From assembly GCA_030146155.1 (NCBI GenBank), contig JASLCF010000124.1, positions 1 to 21,028 of the forward strand: a stretch of 21,028 nucleotides of DNA. Direction: 5' to 3'. How positions within the stretch are numbered: position 1 is the first letter of the stretch; each line of letters opens with the position of its first letter. Both the position numbers and the translations under genes were made by a program. Positions 1 to 7,440 of this stretch are shown piece by piece. The stretch is from Savagea sp. Lineage in GTDB: Bacteria > Bacillota > Bacilli > Bacillales_A > Planococcaceae. The notes under the pieces are model-generated. The model was not told the origin of the DNA. It ran no database searches and saw only the letters and a program-made list of their open reading frames with translations.

Positions 1-27
1 TCTTTCACTTAAATAAGTTTTTTCAAT

Positions 28-62
28 AAAAAAGATGAGTGTCATTAAATGACCTCATCTTT
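28..62 (-). terminator. Intrinsic terminator of the atp operon
   Basis: Read on the minus strand just after the atpC stop. The arms at 31-45 and 49-62 form a 9-bp outer stem (AAAGATGAG) and a 5-bp inner stem (GTCAT/ATGAC) with one bulged base and a 3-nt loop. Six U residues follow in the RNA (28-33 complemented). This is the expected end of the nine-gene atp transcript. The 27 bases to the window edge show nothing else. Confidence 0.85.
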
Positions 63-67
63 TATGA

Positions 68-478
68 TTAATTCTTCATTTCATAAACATTCATACGATT
101 AATCGCACGTTTTAAAGCAAGTGCATGAACTTTATGATCAACATCAGCTTGTTGTGCTTTTAACGCCTCTTCTGCACGCTTAGCCGCTGATTTTGCACGA
201 GCAACATCAATGGTTTCAGCTAATTCTGCAGTCTCAGCAAGTATTGTTACTACTTCTGGACGGACTTCCATAAATCCTCCATGTACAGCAACATGTTCTA
301 CATCGCGATTGCCGTCTTTCATAATACGGAGTGGACCGATTTGAAGCGGAGCTACCATTGAGATGTGTCCTGGAAGTATTCCAATTTCACCTGACTCAGC
401 AGTTGCGATAATCATCGTTGCATCCGTTTCAATAACTGGGCCATCGGGAGTAACAACATTGACTTTTACGGTCTTCAT
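68..478 (-). CDS. atpC: F1Fo ATP synthase epsilon subunit
   Basis: 136 aa, normal length for the bacterial epsilon subunit of the F1 central stalk. It links the c-ring to gamma and can inhibit ATP hydrolysis. The N-terminal beta-sandwich is recognisable (VNVVTPDGPVIETDA near residues 6-20; GEIGILPGHISMVAPL near 30-45). A two-helix C-terminal part follows, Ala/Lys-rich from about residue 88 (ARAKSAAKRAEEAL). The ATG at 478 has a GGAGGG ribosome binding site 7 bases upstream. It is the last gene of the operon, 25 nt after atpD, and is followed directly by the terminator. Identification rests on sequence motifs plus operon position. Confidence 0.97.
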   Translation of the reverse strand: MKTVKVNVVTPDGPVIETDATMIIATAESGEIGILPGHISMVAPLQIGPLRIMKDGNRDVEHVAVHGGFMEVRPEVVTILAETAELAETIDVARAKSAAKRAEEALKAQQADVDHKVHALALKRAINRMNVYEMKN

Positions 479-503
479 TTAGATTCCCTCCTGGTCCCTT
501 TTA

Positions 504-1919
504 TTAAAGCTCAACGCCCATTTCTTTTGCTTTTTCGATTACTTCTTCAATGCGTCCAACTAAACGGAATGCATCTTCTGGTAAGTGATCATAACGACCT
601 TCTAAGATTTGTTTAAATCCTTGAATTGTCTCAGCAACTGGAACGTATGAACCTTTTTGTCCTGTAAATTGCTCAGCAACGTGGAAGTTTTGAGATAAGA
701 AGAATTGAATACGACGTGCACGTCCTACTACTAATTTATCTTCTTCACTTAATTCATCCATACCTAAAATTGCAATGATATCTTGTAATTCACGGTAACG
801 TTGTAGTGTTGATTGTACTTGACGAGCAACTTCATAATGCTCTTCACCAACAATTTCAGGTGAAAGTGCGCGTGAAGTTGAAGCAAGTGGGTCAACTGCT
901 GGGTAAATACCCATCTCTGAAAGTTTACGCTCTAAGTTAGTTGTTGCGTCTAAGTGAGCGAAAGTTGTAGCTGGAGCTGGGTCAGTGTAGTCATCCGCTG
1001 GTACGTAAATCGCTTGAATCGATGTTACAGAACCTTTGTTAGTAGATGTAATACGCTCTTGTAATTGTCCCATCTCTGTTGCAAGTGTCGGCTGGTAACC
1101 AACTGCTGATGGCATACGACCTAATAAAGCCGAAACCTCAGAACCTGCTTGTGTAAAGCGGAAAATGTTATCGATGAATAAAAGAACGTCTTGTCCTTGG
1201 TCATCACGGAAATATTCCGCCATTGTTAATCCTGTTAAAGCAACGCGCATACGAGCACCTGGTGGTTCGTTCATTTGACCGAATACCATTGCTGTTTTCT
1301 CAATAACACCTGAATCTGTCATCTCGAAGTATAAGTCGTTACCTTCACGTGTACGCTCTCCAACACCAGCGAATACTGAGATACCACCGTGTTCTTGTGC
1401 GATGTTGTTGATTAACTCTTGAATTAATACAGTTTTACCTACTCCGGCACCACCGAATAATCCGATTTTACCACCTTTAATATAAGGTGCTAATAAGTCT
1501 ACAACTTTAATTCCTGTTTCTAAAATCTCAACTTCAGTTGAAAGTTCTTCAAATACTGGCGCACTACGGTGAATTGGGTCACGACGTTCAGATGAAGGAA
1601 TTTCTTCACCTAAGTCGATGTGATCTCCTAATACGTTAAATACGCGACCTAATGTATTGTTTCCTACTGGTACTGAGATAGGCGCTCCCATATCTTGTAC
1701 TGGGACACCACGTTTCAATCCATCTGTAGATGACATTGCGATAGTACGTACTGTATCATCACCTAAGTGTAAAGCGACTTCTAATGTAAGCGTCTCTGCT
1801 TCATCATTTGTACGTTCAATTTGGACCTTCAATGCGTTATAGATTTTTGGAAGTTCGCCGTCTTCGAATTTAACGTCAACAACCGGACCCATAACTTGAA
1901 GAATATGTCCTTTACTCAT
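504..1919 (-). CDS. atpD: F1Fo ATP synthase beta subunit (catalytic)
   Basis: 471 aa, full length. It forms the catalytic nucleotide sites of F1 at the inner face of the membrane. Visible are the P-loop GGAGVGKT (residues 156-163, catalytic Lys162), the catalytic-site segment GERTREGNDLY, the Walker B strand LLFID, the signature region VDPLASTSRAL, and the DELSEED loop (DELSEEDKLV) that pushes on gamma. The start is the ATG at 1919 with a GGAGGGG ribosome binding site 8 bases upstream. atpG lies 32 nt upstream and atpC 25 nt downstream, so it is co-transcribed. No missing catalytic residue is seen. Confidence 0.99.
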   Translation of the reverse strand: MSKGHILQVMGPVVDVKFEDGELPKIYNALKVQIERTNDEAETLTLEVALHLGDDTVRTIAMSSTDGLKRGVPVQDMGAPISVPVGNNTLGRVFNVLGDHIDLGEEIPSSERRDPIHRSAPVFEELSTEVEILETGIKVVDLLAPYIKGGKIGLFGGAGVGKTVLIQELINNIAQEHGGISVFAGVGERTREGNDLYFEMTDSGVIEKTAMVFGQMNEPPGARMRVALTGLTMAEYFRDDQGQDVLLFIDNIFRFTQAGSEVSALLGRMPSAVGYQPTLATEMGQLQERITSTNKGSVTSIQAIYVPADDYTDPAPATTFAHLDATTNLERKLSEMGIYPAVDPLASTSRALSPEIVGEEHYEVARQVQSTLQRYRELQDIIAILGMDELSEEDKLVVGRARRIQFFLSQNFHVAEQFTGQKGSYVPVAETIQGFKQILEGRYDHLPEDAFRLVGRIEEVIEKAKEMGVEL

Positions 1920-1951
1920 GTGAGTTCCCCTCCTGACCTACTTTTTTTGCT

Positions 1952-2809
1952 TTATTCGAGTGCTGCTACGCCGCCGACAATTTCAGTAATTTCTTGAGTA
2001 ATTGCTGCTTGACGTGCACGGTTAAAGAGTAATGTTAAATCATCAATTAACTCTTTTGCATTATCTGTTGCTGTTTGCATTGCTGTCATACTGGAAGCAT
2101 GTTCGCTCGCTTTCCCATCTAACACTGCACCGTAAATTAAACTCTCTGCATATTGTGGAAGTAATGTTTCCAAAATTTCCTCAGCAGAAGGTTCAAACTC
2201 ATAAGTTGAGACGGCTGACGCAGATGAAAGGTTGGTTAGCGGAAGCAATTGACGTTCAGTTGCTTCGTTTGAGATGGCAGAGATGAAATGATTGTAATAT
2301 AAATACACTTCATCTACTGTGCCTTCTGTGAACATGCCAACAGCTCTCTTTGCGAGATCTTTAACTTCTGAAAATTTTGGATGATCAGAAATTCCTAAGA
2401 CAGAATCTACAACGTTGTATCCTAAACGATTAAAGAATTCAAATCCTTTACGACCAAGTGCAACAATCACAACTTCGTCTTTTGATGCGTGTCTTTCGGC
2501 AATTGTTTTTACGACTTTTCGTAAGATGTTACTGTTGTAACCTCCTACTAATCCACGGTCAGATGTGACAACGATATATGCTGTCTTTTTAACTGGACGG
2601 CTTGTTAACATCGGATGACCTGAGTCGCGTGTCGCATTCCCAATTGCACCTACTACTTCTTCAATTTTATCCATATACGGAACAAATGCTTTTGCATTTT
2701 GTTCAGCACGTGCTAATTTTGAAGCAGATACCATCTGCATCGCTCTTGTAATTTGACTTGTCTTTTTCGTTGATGTAATTCGTGTTTCTATGTCTCGTAA
2801 TGATGCCAC
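1952..2809 (-). CDS. atpG: F1Fo ATP synthase gamma subunit
   Basis: 285 aa, the rotating central shaft of F1. The N-terminal helix (MASLRDIETRITSTKKTSQI) and the C-terminal helix (NRARQAAITQEITEIVGGVAAL), which together make the coiled-coil axle, are both intact. The Rossmann-like middle part (VVTSDRGLVGGYNSN) is also present. The start codon is GTG (2807-2809), preceded by a GGTGGTG ribosome binding site about 8 bases away; no better in-frame ATG exists. The gene lies between atpA (63-nt gap) and atpD (32-nt gap). Confidence 0.98.
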   Translation of the reverse strand: MASLRDIETRITSTKKTSQITRAMQMVSASKLARAEQNAKAFVPYMDKIEEVVGAIGNATRDSGHPMLTSRPVKKTAYIVVTSDRGLVGGYNSNILRKVVKTIAERHASKDEVVIVALGRKGFEFFNRLGYNVVDSVLGISDHPKFSEVKDLAKRAVGMFTEGTVDEVYLYYNHFISAISNEATERQLLPLTNLSSASAVSTYEFEPSAEEILETLLPQYAESLIYGAVLDGKASEHASSMTAMQTATDNAKELIDDLTLLFNRARQAAITQEITEIVGGVAALE

Positions 2810-2872
2810 TGGCTATTCACCACCTTTGTATCGTCGTTCGCACATAGAGATCACTCTACGTACGTCTTTCAC

Positions 2873-4393
2873 TTATTCGTTGTCAGCTGACGGAACGAAA
2901 GTTGATTTAAATGCTTTTACTGCTGCTTCCATTACGTCTGCAGCTGGTAAGTCTTTTGTTGAACGGATTGCTTCATAAACTTCTGTATGGTTAGACTCTA
3001 ACCAGTTTGTGAACTCTGCTTCAAAACGGAGTACATCGTTAACTGGAATATCATCTAAATGACCTTTAGTTAATGCATAAAGAATCGCTACTTGATATTC
3101 AACTTTAAGTGGTTTGTTAAGGTCTTGTTTTAAGACTTCAACTGTACGTGCACCACGGTCTAATTTTGCTTTTGTTGCTGGGTCTAAGTCTGAACCGAAC
3201 TGAGCAAATGCTTCAAGTTCACGGTAAGCCGCTAAGTCAAGACGTAAAGTTCCTGCAACTTTTTTCATTGCTTTAATTTGTGCAGATCCACCAACACGCG
3301 ATACTGAAAGTCCTGCGTTAATCGCTGGACGAACACCCGAGAAGAATAAGTCAGACTGTAAGAAAATCTGGCCATCTGTAATCGAGATTACGTTTGTTGG
3401 GATATATGCTGAGATATCTCCTGCTTGCGTTTCAACGAATGGTAGTGCAGTGATTGAACCTGCTCCTAATTCATCGTTTAACTTAGCTGCACGCTCTAAT
3501 AAACGGCTGTGTAAGTAGAAAACGTCACCAGGGTAAGCTTCACGACCAGGAGGACGCTTTAAGAGTAATGATAACTCACGGTAAGCTGCTGCTTGTTTTG
3601 ATAAGTCATCATAAACGATTAATACGTGTTTTCCTTGGAACATGAATTCTTCAGCCATTGTAATTCCAGCATATGGTGCTAAGAATAATAATGGTGCTGG
3701 TTGTGATGCTGATGCTGTTACTACGATTGTGTAGTCTAATGCACCGTTTTTACGTAATGTTTCAACAACACCACGAACTGTTGATTCTTTTTGACCAATC
3801 GCTACATAAATACAAAGCATATCTTGGTCTGCTTGGTTTAAGATTGCGTCAATTGCTACAGATGTTTTACCTGTTTGACGGTCTCCAATGATTAATTCAC
3901 GTTGTCCACGTCCGATTGGAACAAGAGCGTCAATCGCTTTAATTCCAGTTTGTAGTGGTTCATGAACTGATTTACGAGCCATTACACCTTGTGCAGGGCT
4001 TTCGATTGGACGAGTTTTCGTTGTATTGATTGGGCCCAAACCATCAACTGGTTGACCTAATGAGTTTACAACACGTCCGATTAATTCTTCACCAACTGGT
4101 ACTTCCATAATACGACCTGTACGACGTACTTCATCGCCTTCTTCAATGTCTGTGTATGGGCCGAGGATAACGATACCTACGTTATTTGCTTCTAGGTTTT
4201 GAGCCATACCCATTACACCTGTTTTAGTGAACTCTAAAAGTTCTCCAGCCATGACATTGTCGAGGCCATGAGCACGAGCAATACCGTCACCAATTTGGAT
4301 AACTGTACCTACTTCGCTAACTTCCATCTCTGACTGATAACTTTCAATCTGTTGTTTAATCAGTGCGCTGATCTCTTCAGCCTTGATGCTCAT
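2873..4393 (-). CDS. atpA: F1Fo ATP synthase alpha subunit
   Basis: 506 aa, alternating with beta in the F1 hexamer and carrying the non-catalytic nucleotide sites. Visible are the P-loop GDRQTGKT (about residues 170-177), the catalytic-interface arginine-finger segment SVSRVGGSAQ, and the usual N-terminal helix that binds delta (MSIKAEEISALIKQQI). A GTG three codons further upstream (4400-4402) is open in frame, but the AGGGG ribosome binding site ends 8 bases before the ATG at 4391-4393 and overlaps that GTG. The ATG is therefore preferred, giving the MSIKAEE start typical of Bacillales. The gene follows atpH after 27 nt. Confidence 0.98.
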   Translation of the reverse strand: MSIKAEEISALIKQQIESYQSEMEVSEVGTVIQIGDGIARAHGLDNVMAGELLEFTKTGVMGMAQNLEANNVGIVILGPYTDIEEGDEVRRTGRIMEVPVGEELIGRVVNSLGQPVDGLGPINTTKTRPIESPAQGVMARKSVHEPLQTGIKAIDALVPIGRGQRELIIGDRQTGKTSVAIDAILNQADQDMLCIYVAIGQKESTVRGVVETLRKNGALDYTIVVTASASQPAPLLFLAPYAGITMAEEFMFQGKHVLIVYDDLSKQAAAYRELSLLLKRPPGREAYPGDVFYLHSRLLERAAKLNDELGAGSITALPFVETQAGDISAYIPTNVISITDGQIFLQSDLFFSGVRPAINAGLSVSRVGGSAQIKAMKKVAGTLRLDLAAYRELEAFAQFGSDLDPATKAKLDRGARTVEVLKQDLNKPLKVEYQVAILYALTKGHLDDIPVNDVLRFEAEFTNWLESNHTEVYEAIRSTKDLPAADVMEAAVKAFKSTFVPSADNE

Positions 4394-4420
4394 GTATGTC
4401 ACCCCTGTACTTTCAATTTA

Positions 4421-4957
4421 TTAACCAATCATTTGACGTTCTAAACGAGCAAGTTTTGCTTTCACGCTTGAATCATAAATGTGGTTTCCGATTTGGAGAC
4501 GGATGCCTCCGATTAAGTTTGGTTCAATGATAGTTGTAATCAATAAAGATGTTTTTCCTACTTTTTTCGCGAATGCTGTTGAGATAGATTGCTTCTCTTC
4601 ATCTGTTAATTCACGAGTAGAGTAGACTGTTGCGGGTGCAACGCCAACTGAAGCATAAGCTAATTCGTTAAACGCCTCAATGACATTTGTGAATTCATTC
4701 ATTCGGTTGTTGTCTAATAAAACGCCAATCGAGTGAATAACAGTTGCACTTGCTCCTACTAATACTTCACGAACAATTGCTTTTTTCTTCTCTGGTGTAA
4801 ATGTTGGGCTTTCCAAGAGTGCCTTTAGTTCTGGGCTTGCTTGAAAAGCCTTTAACACTTCACTGAGTTCTTCTTGCAATTGTTGGGTTTGATTTTGTTG
4901 TTGTGCGAGATCGAACATCGCACGAGCATAGCGTTCTGCAACGACAGATTTTGTCAT
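4421..4957 (-). CDS. atpH: F1Fo ATP synthase delta subunit
   Basis: 178 aa, the peripheral-stalk connector between the b dimer and the top of F1. Recognisable are the N-terminal VAERYARAMFDLA motif, the helical alpha-binding domain, and the C-terminal signature IGGIRLQIGNHIYDSSVKAKL. Its ATG overlaps the atpF stop codon in an ATGA arrangement (4954-4957), which suggests translational coupling with the b subunit, its assembly partner. Confidence 0.97.
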   Translation of the reverse strand: MTKSVVAERYARAMFDLAQQQNQTQQLQEELSEVLKAFQASPELKALLESPTFTPEKKKAIVREVLVGASATVIHSIGVLLDNNRMNEFTNVIEAFNELAYASVGVAPATVYSTRELTDEEKQSISTAFAKKVGKTSLLITTIIEPNLIGGIRLQIGNHIYDSSVKAKLARLERQMIG

Positions 4958-5505
4958 CGAGCTTCGCCTGCCTTCACAATCGTCTCTTCAATCAATGCGC
5001 GGTTATCTTCTTCAGAAATCTCTTTCTCAAGAACTTTACTCGCAGCAAGAACTGAAAGTGAAACGAATTCTTCGCGTACTGCAGCAATTGCTTTTTCTTT
5101 TGCAGTTGCAATTTCAAGTTCTGCAGATTGTTTCATACGTTGTGCTTCTTCACGAGCACGTGTCAACATTTCTTCTGCCTCAGCAGCGCTCTGTTTACGC
5201 GCATTTTCAACAATCAATTGAGCATTTGCTCCAGCTTCTTTTAACGCCTCTTTTTGTTCAGATAAAATACGCTCTGATTCAAGACGGTTTTGCTCTGCAG
5301 TATCAATTTCGTTAGCAATTAACTCTGCACGCTTATCCATAACGCCCATTAAAGGACCCCATGCAAACTTCTTCAATAATAGAAGTAGTAAAATGAACGT
5401 AAAGACCGTTACGAAAACGTCTCCTAAGTTCAATTTTTGGTTTAATGCCGCTAAAAATTTAGCATCCGTATTTGTCGATAATAGGATGAAGCTATCCAAA
5501 ATCAC
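4954..5505 (-). CDS. atpF: F1Fo ATP synthase b subunit
   Basis: 183 aa, the membrane-anchored peripheral stalk. It has one N-terminal hydrophobic helix (about residues 30-45, VFVTVFTFILLLLLLKKFAW), then the conserved KFAWGPLMGVMDKR junction, then a long charged Ala/Glu/Lys-rich helix for the dimeric right-handed coiled coil. The start is a GTG (5503-5505) with GGGAG about 10 bases upstream. A TTG two codons later is a less well spaced alternative. At 183 aa it is slightly longer than the roughly 170 aa of B. subtilis, because of an N-terminal extension of about 13 residues ahead of the membrane helix. The stop overlaps the atpH start. Confidence 0.95.
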   Translation of the reverse strand: MILDSFILLSTNTDAKFLAALNQKLNLGDVFVTVFTFILLLLLLKKFAWGPLMGVMDKRAELIANEIDTAEQNRLESERILSEQKEALKEAGANAQLIVENARKQSAAEAEEMLTRAREEAQRMKQSAELEIATAKEKAIAAVREEFVSLSVLAASKVLEKEISEEDNRALIEETIVKAGEAR

Positions 5506-5596
5506 GATTGTTTCACTCCCTTCAAGAGCTTAAATTCATTATATTTTTTAACACATCGTATTCCATTTCAATTCAACTGGTTGTTAAACCATAAAG

Positions 5597-5640
5597 GAAT
5601 GGCGAAGGACATTGACGTTTAAACCTGTTCTTCGCCATTC
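5597..5640 (-). other. Stable hairpin in the atpE-atpF intergenic region
   Basis: A perfect 11-bp inverted repeat (GAATGGCGAAG at 5597-5607, CTTCGCCATTC at 5630-5640) extends inward by GACA/TGTT to 15 positions with one imperfect pair. It encloses a 14-nt loop (5612-5625) that contains the palindrome GTTTAAAC. On the transcribed minus strand it starts 16 nt after the atpE stop and is followed by CTTTATGG, not a U-run. It is therefore unlikely to be a full terminator. A role as RNA-stability or processing element downstream of atpE is inferred. Confidence 0.7.
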
Positions 5641-5655
5641 TTTCACATTTTGTTA

Positions 5656-5874
5656 TTACTTGTTCATTACCATGAATGCTACAACTGTTGCGAAGATAGG
5701 AACAACCTCAACTAAAGCAACACCGATAAACATTGTTGTTTGTAAGATACCGCGAGCTTCTGGTTGGCGAGCGATCCCTTCAACTGTACGTGATACTACT
5801 AAACCTGCACCGATACCTGCACCTAAAGCACCTAAACCGACAGCGATTGCCGCTGCAATTACACCTAATGACAT
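5656..5874 (-). CDS. atpE: F1Fo ATP synthase c subunit (proton-binding ring)
   Basis: 72 aa, a two-helix hairpin that forms the rotating membrane ring. Helix 1 carries the glycine-zipper (GLGALGAGIGAGL, residues 13-25). The polar loop is ARQPE (residues 35-39), which contacts gamma/epsilon. Helix 2 carries the ion-binding Glu56 in VALVEVVPIF. The surrounding residues are of the proton type; the Gln/Ser/Thr ligand set of Na+ rings is not apparent. It has the strongest translation signal of the operon: AGGAGG (5885-5890) 10 bases before the ATG, inside an unstructured A/U-rich tract. This fits the need for many c copies per complex. A hairpin follows the gene. Confidence 0.97.
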   Translation of the reverse strand: MSLGVIAAAIAVGLGALGAGIGAGLVVSRTVEGIARQPEARGILQTTMFIGVALVEVVPIFATVVAFMVMNK

Positions 5875-5935
5875 AGTATTTTTTCCTCCTAGAGAATTTT
5901 ATATTTTTTTGTTTAATTGCCCAACTGAACGGGCA
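5875..5935 (-). promoter_or_regulatory. A/U-rich translation initiation region of atpE with upstream hairpin
   Basis: On the transcript, a small hairpin TGCCC/GGGCA (5918-5922 with 5931-5935, 8-nt loop) is followed by an A/U tract (5891-5917), a perfect AGGAGG (5885-5890) and an A-run before the atpE ATG. A/U-rich enhancer leaders are known for E. coli atpE. The same role here is inferred from base composition and ribosome-site strength. Confidence 0.5.
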
Positions 5936-5943
5936 TTATATGT

Positions 5944-6669
5944 TTAATGGTCGTCTGCCACTTTGTGTGACATATACACCATAGACAACATAACGAAAAT
6001 AAATGACTGGATTCCACCGATAAAGATAGAGAAACCTTGCCATGCCATACTTGGGATGATTCCTAATGCTAATCCGATTGGACCTGAAATCATCAATGAT
6101 GCTAAGAGTCCTACTAATACTTCACCCGCATAAATGTTTCCGTAAAGACGAAGACCGAGCGTTAAAGTTGAGGCAAACTCTTCAATAATTTTGAATGGGA
6201 ACAAAAACGCAACTGGCTTGAAAAATAGTTTTCCATAACCGCCGAAACCTTTTGTCTTAATTCCATAGTACTGTGTGAGTACGATAACCATTGTTGCCAA
6301 TGTGAGTGTTACCACTGGGTCTGCTGTTGGTGATTTCCACCAAAGTTCGCCGTTGACTGTTAATGCCATTGGTAATCCGAGTACGTTGGCTACGAACAAG
6401 AACATGATGAGTGTAATTCCAAGAATGTGGAACTTACCACCTGTTTTCCAGTCCATATTACTCTTAATGATACCTTTTACAAAGTCCATGATCCATTCAA
6501 AGAAATTCTGTATTCCTGTTGGCTTCAATGCTAACTTTCTTGTTGCAGCAACCGCGATTAAAAATACGATTGTTGCAGTGACTAGCAACATTAAAACGTT
6601 CGACATATTAAAAGTCATCTCAAAGTTTGTACCTTTAAATGCCGTGAGGAGTGGATCTGTATGTTCCAT
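5944..6669 (-). CDS. atpB: F1Fo ATP synthase a subunit
   Basis: 241 aa, the membrane stator subunit holding the two proton half-channels. Hydrophobic segments lie at about residues 23-42, 80-105, 117-135, 180-205 and 208-232. The essential arginine is Arg174 in LTLGLRLYGNIYAGE. The C-terminal signature GGIQSFIFVMLSMVYMSH is present. The start is the ATG at 6669 with GGGAGGTG 8 bases upstream. It lies 33 nt after atpI and 69 nt before atpE. Confidence 0.97.
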   Translation of the reverse strand: MEHTDPLLTAFKGTNFEMTFNMSNVLMLLVTATIVFLIAVAATRKLALKPTGIQNFFEWIMDFVKGIIKSNMDWKTGGKFHILGITLIMFLFVANVLGLPMALTVNGELWWKSPTADPVVTLTLATMVIVLTQYYGIKTKGFGGYGKLFFKPVAFLFPFKIIEEFASTLTLGLRLYGNIYAGEVLVGLLASLMISGPIGLALGIIPSMAWQGFSIFIGGIQSFIFVMLSMVYMSHKVADDH

Positions 6670-6702
6670 CTGTAGTTCACCTCCCTTTACAAAACAAATT
6701 CG

Positions 6703-7068
6703 TTATTTTGTACGGTACAGTATGCGCTCGAAGACGAGCAGGGCATACGGTATACCAAAACCTATGAGTGTCCCGAAAACATCTAGTTGTTCTGGAAACG
6801 CTGTAGCTAATGCCACAGCTGCTATTGCTGATACAAACCGAAGAACTGTACCTATGGAGGCACCTCTTCGCCCTTGTTCAATGGCTTCGTCAAACTTCTT
6901 CGAGCGACGAACTAAAGTCCATAAGTTGTACATTCCAAAAAGCATTCCAACGGTAAGACCAGCAAAAATCGTTTGATAGTCCGTCACAAGATAGCCAATG
7001 GCAAAAAGCCCAAAGACAGTGAGGGACATTTTAAATACTCGACCTACGATTTCGCGTATCTCTTGCAC
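6703..7068 (-). CDS. atpI: ATP synthase assembly protein I
   Basis: 121 aa, small membrane protein at the head of the atp operon. The AtpI/UncI family assists c-ring assembly and has been linked to Mg2+ uptake in Bacillus. About four hydrophobic helices are visible (FGLFAIGYLV, FAGLTVGMLFGMYNLWTLV, VLRFVSAIAAVALATAF, FGTLIGFGIPYALLVFE). The frame is open 5 codons further to a TTG, but that TTG overlaps the AGGAGG itself. The GTG at 7066-7068 lies 6 bases after the AGGAGG and is the supported start. The family is poorly conserved in sequence, so the call leans on size, topology and position. Confidence 0.88.
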   Translation of the reverse strand: MQEIREIVGRVFKMSLTVFGLFAIGYLVTDYQTIFAGLTVGMLFGMYNLWTLVRRSKKFDEAIEQGRRGASIGTVLRFVSAIAAVALATAFPEQLDVFGTLIGFGIPYALLVFERILYRTK

Positions 7069-7108
7069 TGGAATCCTCCTCAAAAGACGAAATTATGTCC
7101 TTACATAG

Positions 7109-7131
7109 AAAAAACGAGCGTGTTTCAGCTC
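7109..7131 (-). terminator. Possible leader terminator or attenuator before atpI
   Basis: On the minus strand GAGC (7128-7131) pairs with GCTC (7116-7119), with an inner TG/CA pair and one bulge, followed by G and six U (7109-7114). It lies between the predicted atp promoter and the atpI ribosome site. The stem is short, so termination would be weak. It may instead be a remnant terminator for readthrough from mnaA. Confidence 0.3.
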
Positions 7132-7177
7132 TTTGCTTAGAACCAAACGATTCAAACAAGTGGATAACTTCTATTCA

Positions 7178-7204
7178 ATTTCACATGACTTGCAGCGGTG
7201 AAAT
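7178..7204 (-). other. Hairpin in the atp leader
   Basis: Perfect 7-bp inverted repeat ATTTCAC (7178-7184) and GTGAAAT (7198-7204) around a 13-nt loop, about 70 nt downstream of the predicted transcription start of the atp operon. The function is unknown. Confidence 0.4.
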
Positions 7205-7279
7205 AAGTCTTCTGTCTTTTCCTTTTTGTTCAATTCATCGTATTTATTTCATCAGCGTAATTTTTCCATATCCTTTGTA

Positions 7280-7308
7280 AGTGTACAATACCGCTATTTC
7301 ACTGTCAA
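7280..7308 (-). promoter_or_regulatory. Predicted SigA promoter of the atp operon
   Basis: On the minus strand there is a perfect -35 TTGACA (7303-7308), a 17-bp spacer and a -10 TACACT (7280-7285, four of six). Transcription would start near 7273, giving a leader of about 205 nt before the atpI GTG. It is the best promoter-like pair in the 372-nt gap between mnaA and atpI. Confidence 0.6.
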
Positions 7309-7315
7309 TTGATTC

Positions 7316-7333
7316 CTGTGAAATAATTCACAA
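7316..7333. promoter_or_regulatory. Rex-like (or Fnr/CRP-like) operator upstream of atp
   Basis: The 18-bp sequence CTGTGAAATAATTCACAA matches 17 of 18 positions of a Rex operator pattern TTGTGAA-N4-TTCACAA as I know it. It also contains TGTGA-N6-TCACA, the pattern of CRP/Fnr-family sites. It ends 8 bp upstream of the -35 of the predicted atp promoter, with its centre near -51. The palindrome is seen directly; the regulator is inferred, and no rex or fnr gene is in the window. Confidence 0.55.
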
Positions 7334-7440
7334 CGTTTTTTGTTTGTCAAATCATCGACATATTTATCTTATAAAGCTGTAATTTACAATTTTTTCACTT
7401 TTAAAAGCCAAGATGACTCACTATTGCTTCGGCACTTCAA

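Noticed and set aside
2845..2858. Small TAGAG/CTCTA hairpin between atpA and atpG
   Set aside because: Only 5 bp with no U-run; too weak to assign a role.
5612..5947. Plus-strand open frames opposite atpE, atpB and other atp genes
   Set aside because: No ribosome sites or recognisable domains. They lie opposite strongly conserved genes and are shadows.
7159..7167. DnaA-box-like TTATCCACT on the minus strand in the atp leader
   Set aside because: A single copy with one mismatch to TTATNCACA, with no cluster and no origin genes nearby.
7322..7350. Second TTGACA (7345-7350) as an additional atp promoter
   Set aside because: At 16-18 bp spacing the -10 candidates (ATTATT, AATTAT, TTATTT) match poorly. 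They fall inside the Rex-like palindrome, so the -35 match is probably chance.
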